Source of the DNA: Monocercomonoides exilis
Lineage: Eukaryota; Preaxostyla; Oxymonadida; Polymastigidae
Reading direction: 5' to 3'
Assembly: GCA_001643675.2 (NCBI GenBank)
Contig: LSRY02000004.1
Location: 502,001-566,000, forward strand
Length of the DNA: 64,000 nt
Both the position numbers and the translations under genes were made by a program. The notes below the pieces were generated by a model. That model was not told the DNA's origin and did not search any database. It worked only from the letters and a program-made list of their open reading frames with translations. Below, piece by piece: positions 61,701-64,000 of the stretch. The first letter of the stretch is position 1. Every line of letters begins with the position of its first letter.

Positions 61701-64000
61701 ATCTAACTGAAACTGCTGCAGAGGCGAGCTTGGAGAGACCGGAGAAGCCATTCCGTGAGGAGACCCAATCATCGGCGAGCGAGGCGGAGAGGCAAGAAGA
61801 TGCGGTGCACTCATATTTGTCCCAGATGCAGTGCCTTGCTGTTGATAGAGTTTCCGGAGTGGAACAGGAGGAGATGCAGAGGGAGAAAGACGGGGCGAGT
61901 TTCCAGGCGAAAGAGAAGAGCGGTGGGGCTGAGATGCCATCTGTTCGAACAGCGTGTTTGAATGAGTGTGTCTCCCCGTGTTGCGAGAGAGCATGTGTGG
62001 CGACATGGGCGGTGATGCTGCATTGCCACTCTGCATCTGCATGATCATTCCTGCTGTGCTTGATGAGCCCCATGGAGGCGATAGCGAATCGTTGTTTCCT
62101 GTTGGTGACACAGCAGAAAGACCTGCTGCTCCAAAGGCAAGGTTGTTGGGCACACAGAACGATAGATCAACATCCTTCGACTGCGAAGAATCATCATCTG
62201 CTCCGTTGTTATTGTTATCTCCATCCCCATCGCTTTCATCTCCACTTCCGCTTCCGCTTCCGTTGCCTTTATCCTTGTTTCTACCTTTTCTGTTGCTTTT
62301 ATTATTTTTGCTGCAGTTATTATCGGCTCCTCTGAACTTGCTGACAAGCGCCAGCCGCGCAGCTACTATTTCTCCGACGTAAATAGCCAAATCGCGGCAT
62401 CTGCAGGCGCGCGCCACGTGATAGAACAACTGAGCCACAAAGAGATGGATGTAGGCTGGCCTCACAATCTGCGAATATGCAACTATGTCATCTTCACTTA
62501 AATTTGATGAAGAAGACGACGATGATGGATCTTGAAAAGACGAAGAAGGCGGAGAGGATTCAAAAGAAGGAGAAAGTGCAGATGAACTTGGGGTCTCGTG
62601 GATTTCTGTCAATGTAGATGCAGCCATAGGCGCAGGTGCTGCTTCGGGAGAAGTTGTTCGAGTAATATCATCACCCAACAAAACAGTTGGTTCAGAGAAA
62701 ACGACTGACTTTGACGCACTTTCTGTTGAAGCAGAAGCAGCAGTAGCAGAAGAAGAAGAAGCAGAGTTATTTGTGCAAAACGGCACAGGGACAGATGTTT
62801 TGACCAGCCCGTAAGAGCCTTGTCTGCCAAAGGAGTGTGTTTCTGCTGCTTTTTTGAGTTGGATGAGAGAAGAAGCAGGAATTGACAGAACCAACAGGCC
62901 ATTCAACAGACGAGAAACGGGGATGTATTCCTTTTGGTGGTACATTTCAAGTGCCTGCTCGTCATTGCCATTGTCCTCTTTATCTGAAGAAGTGGAAGCT
63001 GACAGCGTGAGTGAAGTGGTTAAAGAAGAAGAAGAAGATGATGATGATGATGATGCTTCAATTTTATTCATATCAGAATTTGGCAAAGTCACGTTACCTG
63101 CATTTGAAGCATCTTCTTTCAACTCCTCTTTGGGATTCTTCTCTTCAGCAGACTCTTCCGTTTTATGCTCCTTTTTCTCTTCCAGCTCTTTTTCTTCTTT
63201 TTCTTCCTTTTGCTTTTTTTGTTCTTTTTGTTCTTTTTCTTCCTTTTTCTTCCTTTTCTGCTTCTTCATCAGCGACCATATCTCCTCAGGTGCCCATTTC
63301 GAGTTGACCCCAACGCTGACACGATCTTGCAAAGCGAAGGCGAATGAAATGATGTGTGGAATCTCTTCCCAGCCGAACGTGTGCAGCAGCAGGCAGATTG
63401 TGCGGTAGGCATCTTGAAAGAGCAGAGAGACATTCGACATCCGCCCATTGGCAAAGGAGGAGTCGGAGCATGAAGAAGAGGAAGATGAGGTTATTGATGA
63501 AGAAGAAGAAGAAGAAGAAGTTGATGATGATGAGGAAGAAGATGATGATGAACTCAGATGAGGAAAATATTGCTTGCTGGCTTCTTCCATTGTTGAGAAT
63601 GGCAGAAGCAGAGAAAAATAAAGTGCGGAATAAATTGAGTGAACAATGTTGTCTGGGCGGATGAAGCGAGGAGAAGAAGAAGAAGAGAAATTAGAAGAAG
63701 AATTTGAAGAAGAAGAAGATGCTGAGGATGATGAAGATGATGAAGATGATGATGTCATTGAAGAAGGAATGGAAGAAGCGGCTCCAATGGTAGACGGAGC
63801 AGATGAAGATGAGGAGAAAGAAGAAGATTGCTGCGAAGGAACAACAACAGAAGCAAGGCTCTGTGTGGATGAGGAAGGAGGGAATAAAAGCTGAGCATCT
63901 GAAAGAACAGAAGAATTAGACGAAGATGAAGAAGAGGAGGAAGAAGAAGGCAAAACAGATTGCTGAGCTGACAGAAGAGAAGAAGTGGAACTGGAAGCCG
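58794..64000 (-). CDS. Large unidentified serine-rich protein (5'-partial at window edge)
   Basis: The frame is open from the right window edge to a TAA at 58794-58796 (about 1,735 residues visible), so the N-terminus lies outside. I do not recognise the family. Islands of ordered sequence interrupt the polyserine, E/K-rich and histidine-rich stretches: IVHSIYSALYFSLLLPFSTMEE and FQDAYRTICLLLHTFGWEEIPH (right end), SRLLNGLLVLSIPASSLIQLKK, IHLFVAQLFYHVARACRCRDLA, and near the C-terminus YSFPLFSYSQVMTILRGMASLA. These look like helical segments of one domain split by long low-complexity inserts, as in the Sec7 gene here. An HHHHHHHHY run lies near 61450. It converges on the importin gene with about 220 bp between stops. 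Confidence 0.75.
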   Translation of the reverse strand, partial: ASSSTSSLLSAQQSVLPSSSSSSSSSSNSSVLSDAQLLFPPSSSTQSLASVVVPSQQSSSFSSSSSAPSTIGAASSIPSSMTSSSSSSSSSSASSSSSNSSSNFSSSSSPRFIRPDNIVHSIYSALYFSLLLPFSTMEEASKQYFPHLSSSSSSSSSSSTSSSSSSSSITSSSSSSCSDSSFANGRMSNVSLLFQDAYRTICLLLHTFGWEEIPHIISFAFALQDRVSVGVNSKWAPEEIWSLMKKQKRKKKEEKEQKEQKKQKEEKEEKELEEKKEHKTEESAEEKNPKEELKEDASNAGNVTLPNSDMNKIEASSSSSSSSSSLTTSLTLSASTSSDKEDNGNDEQALEMYHQKEYIPVSRLLNGLLVLSIPASSLIQLKKAAETHSFGRQGSYGLVKTSVPVPFCTNNSASSSSATAASASTESASKSVVFSEPTVLLGDDITRTTSPEAAPAPMAASTLTEIHETPSSSALSPSFESSPPSSSFQDPSSSSSSSNLSEDDIVAYSQIVRPAYIHLFVAQLFYHVARACRCRDLAIYVGEIVAARLALVSKFRGADNNCSKNNKSNRKGRNKDKGNGSGSGSGDESDGDGDNNNNGADDDSSQSKDVDLSFCVPNNLAFGAAGLSAVSPTGNNDSLSPPWGSSSTAGMIMQMQSGNAASPPMSPHMLSRNTGRHTHSNTLFEQMASQPHRSSLSPGNSPRLSPSASPPVPLRKLYQQQGTASGTNMSAPHLLASPPRSPMIGSPHGMASPVSPSSPLQQFQLDHRSRSFVGLPADGSSIVSSPLSHTLANPNSSSQRHSTLTLSAPGNQTKPNEDIRNISSGSLNQNTYFPTQHQQQHRHLHHHHHHHHYPCRRIRYQLESQALVELSHTMSINSITSHQTLMEQRKRLNSRKPTFEKEKDGEEKQKEQKRREKAEAEQDEKHQQEEEEGSNSEEKPELMKESEESDKTSKERKEENEETPQDERTASPSNFTDQSVGLPPPPLSLLEDKENKTNTPNARRYQSTLSYVGLPGMAAVAVEEDPHLTLLSEEKTEMEDVILSSFIKAPEPLVMTMKMMDTMGALPTMNTRSTLASSASQRDFASERQALLLSLPPSTPHPNLNRGCIQPNQPFPKSPYQNMKERRIQTNAANEDYERNAFQGEVSSPQQSARLFSPSWDSSQRTSTSPIQSQYFHTHASVGSIPQNPSSLPTHSTSFYSSQMQPFLLTTLPGTPLSPPSALPLSPLSDTSMSSSASAFIPLRRHIRRRRGLKRGRSTAVLSRWHSTRNLDSNELSPNDENEIWTDPYESMSCSCTSCSCSCSVSSVLPEAYSHFSPDDALRAQGIMGSDLLGIPDNLPIRVQRSASIDSINPVQKRATERMIQRRLKHRHRSKHKKATKNSKESKEKRDSSAELKAKRHRAKARKHDSSSVEKYSFPLFSYSQVMTILRGMASLADNPESLTEAQQSAIEHIHPATLAQMRLDAPHVKTVCDTLQTLPPFRPSNILSSDIASRLWGSEIGNGKQSDKGKMENESNEDKRDNKGKSLEGSPSSLSTLNSASFTVQPKLCPVRLVNFSTLEMLSASANMDSFKTVALSQSEQNVPTTKIQVSPDANPLSPLQVLHPSLLQPHHIDTLFSFSLEQSTLTHQLYQPVIAPTIVSSTPTSTSTPSSLMMQTANRESSDASVSKHQSLPMQSHQSTSELSSTSQSDYSVRSNTPETDGGISRASSTISFPSRSSSSQSIPFFDLNSDI

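Noticed and set aside
1-64000. CRISPR arrays, tRNA or rRNA genes, bacterial operon signals.
   Set aside because: I looked for spaced direct repeats and tRNA-like boxes and saw none; the window is eukaryotic, with introns and widely spaced genes.

Overview
This is a eukaryotic (protist) window. Five conserved genes carry very short GT-AG introns (41-107 nt), the spacers are AT-rich, and many proteins are huge and serine-rich. Standard stop codons give open frames of 5-11 kb. Giant Pmp-like beta-helix surface proteins with a kinase-like tail, tiny introns and polyserine proteins together suggest an oxymonad or other Preaxostyla flagellate of the Blattamonas/Monocercomonoides type. That placement is inference from gene content; no rRNA or other marker is present.

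Layout. Positions 1-27,304 carry housekeeping genes, all on the minus strand: a TTBK/CK1-type kinase (runs off the left edge), AP-1 complex mu subunit, PWP1-like WD40 ribosome-biogenesis protein, a 3,618-residue BRCA2 homologue with BRC repeats and a full helical/OB-fold DNA-binding domain, a small unidentified gene, a GBF1/GNOM-type Sec7 ArfGEF and a cyclin K/T-type cyclin. Positions 28,162-54,360 hold a surface-protein locus. Two giant beta-helix/transmembrane/pseudokinase genes converge tail to tail (A on plus, B on minus), and a broken third paralogue lies behind B. Positions 54,850-64,000 hold an importin-beta homologue (plus) and a large unidentified serine-rich gene (minus) that runs off the right edge.

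The most striking structure is a 6,113-bp palindrome at 35,765-41,877. Two inverted arms of 2,067 bp appear identical. They cover the transmembrane and cytoplasmic coding region of A and B plus their 3' flanks, and they surround a decayed pogo/Tigger-like DDE transposon. The ectodomains of A and B are clearly diverged right up to the arm boundary, just before the membrane segment. The two receptors therefore share one tail sequence but have different extracellular parts, which points to recent inverted duplication or gene conversion (or, less interestingly, an assembly artefact). Gene B also carries a single in-frame TAG that splits an otherwise continuous frame of about 4,047 residues.

The housekeeping genes form no operon-like unit. 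They serve trafficking (AP-1, GBF1, importin), ribosome assembly (PWP1), transcription or cell cycle (cyclin) and recombination (BRCA2).
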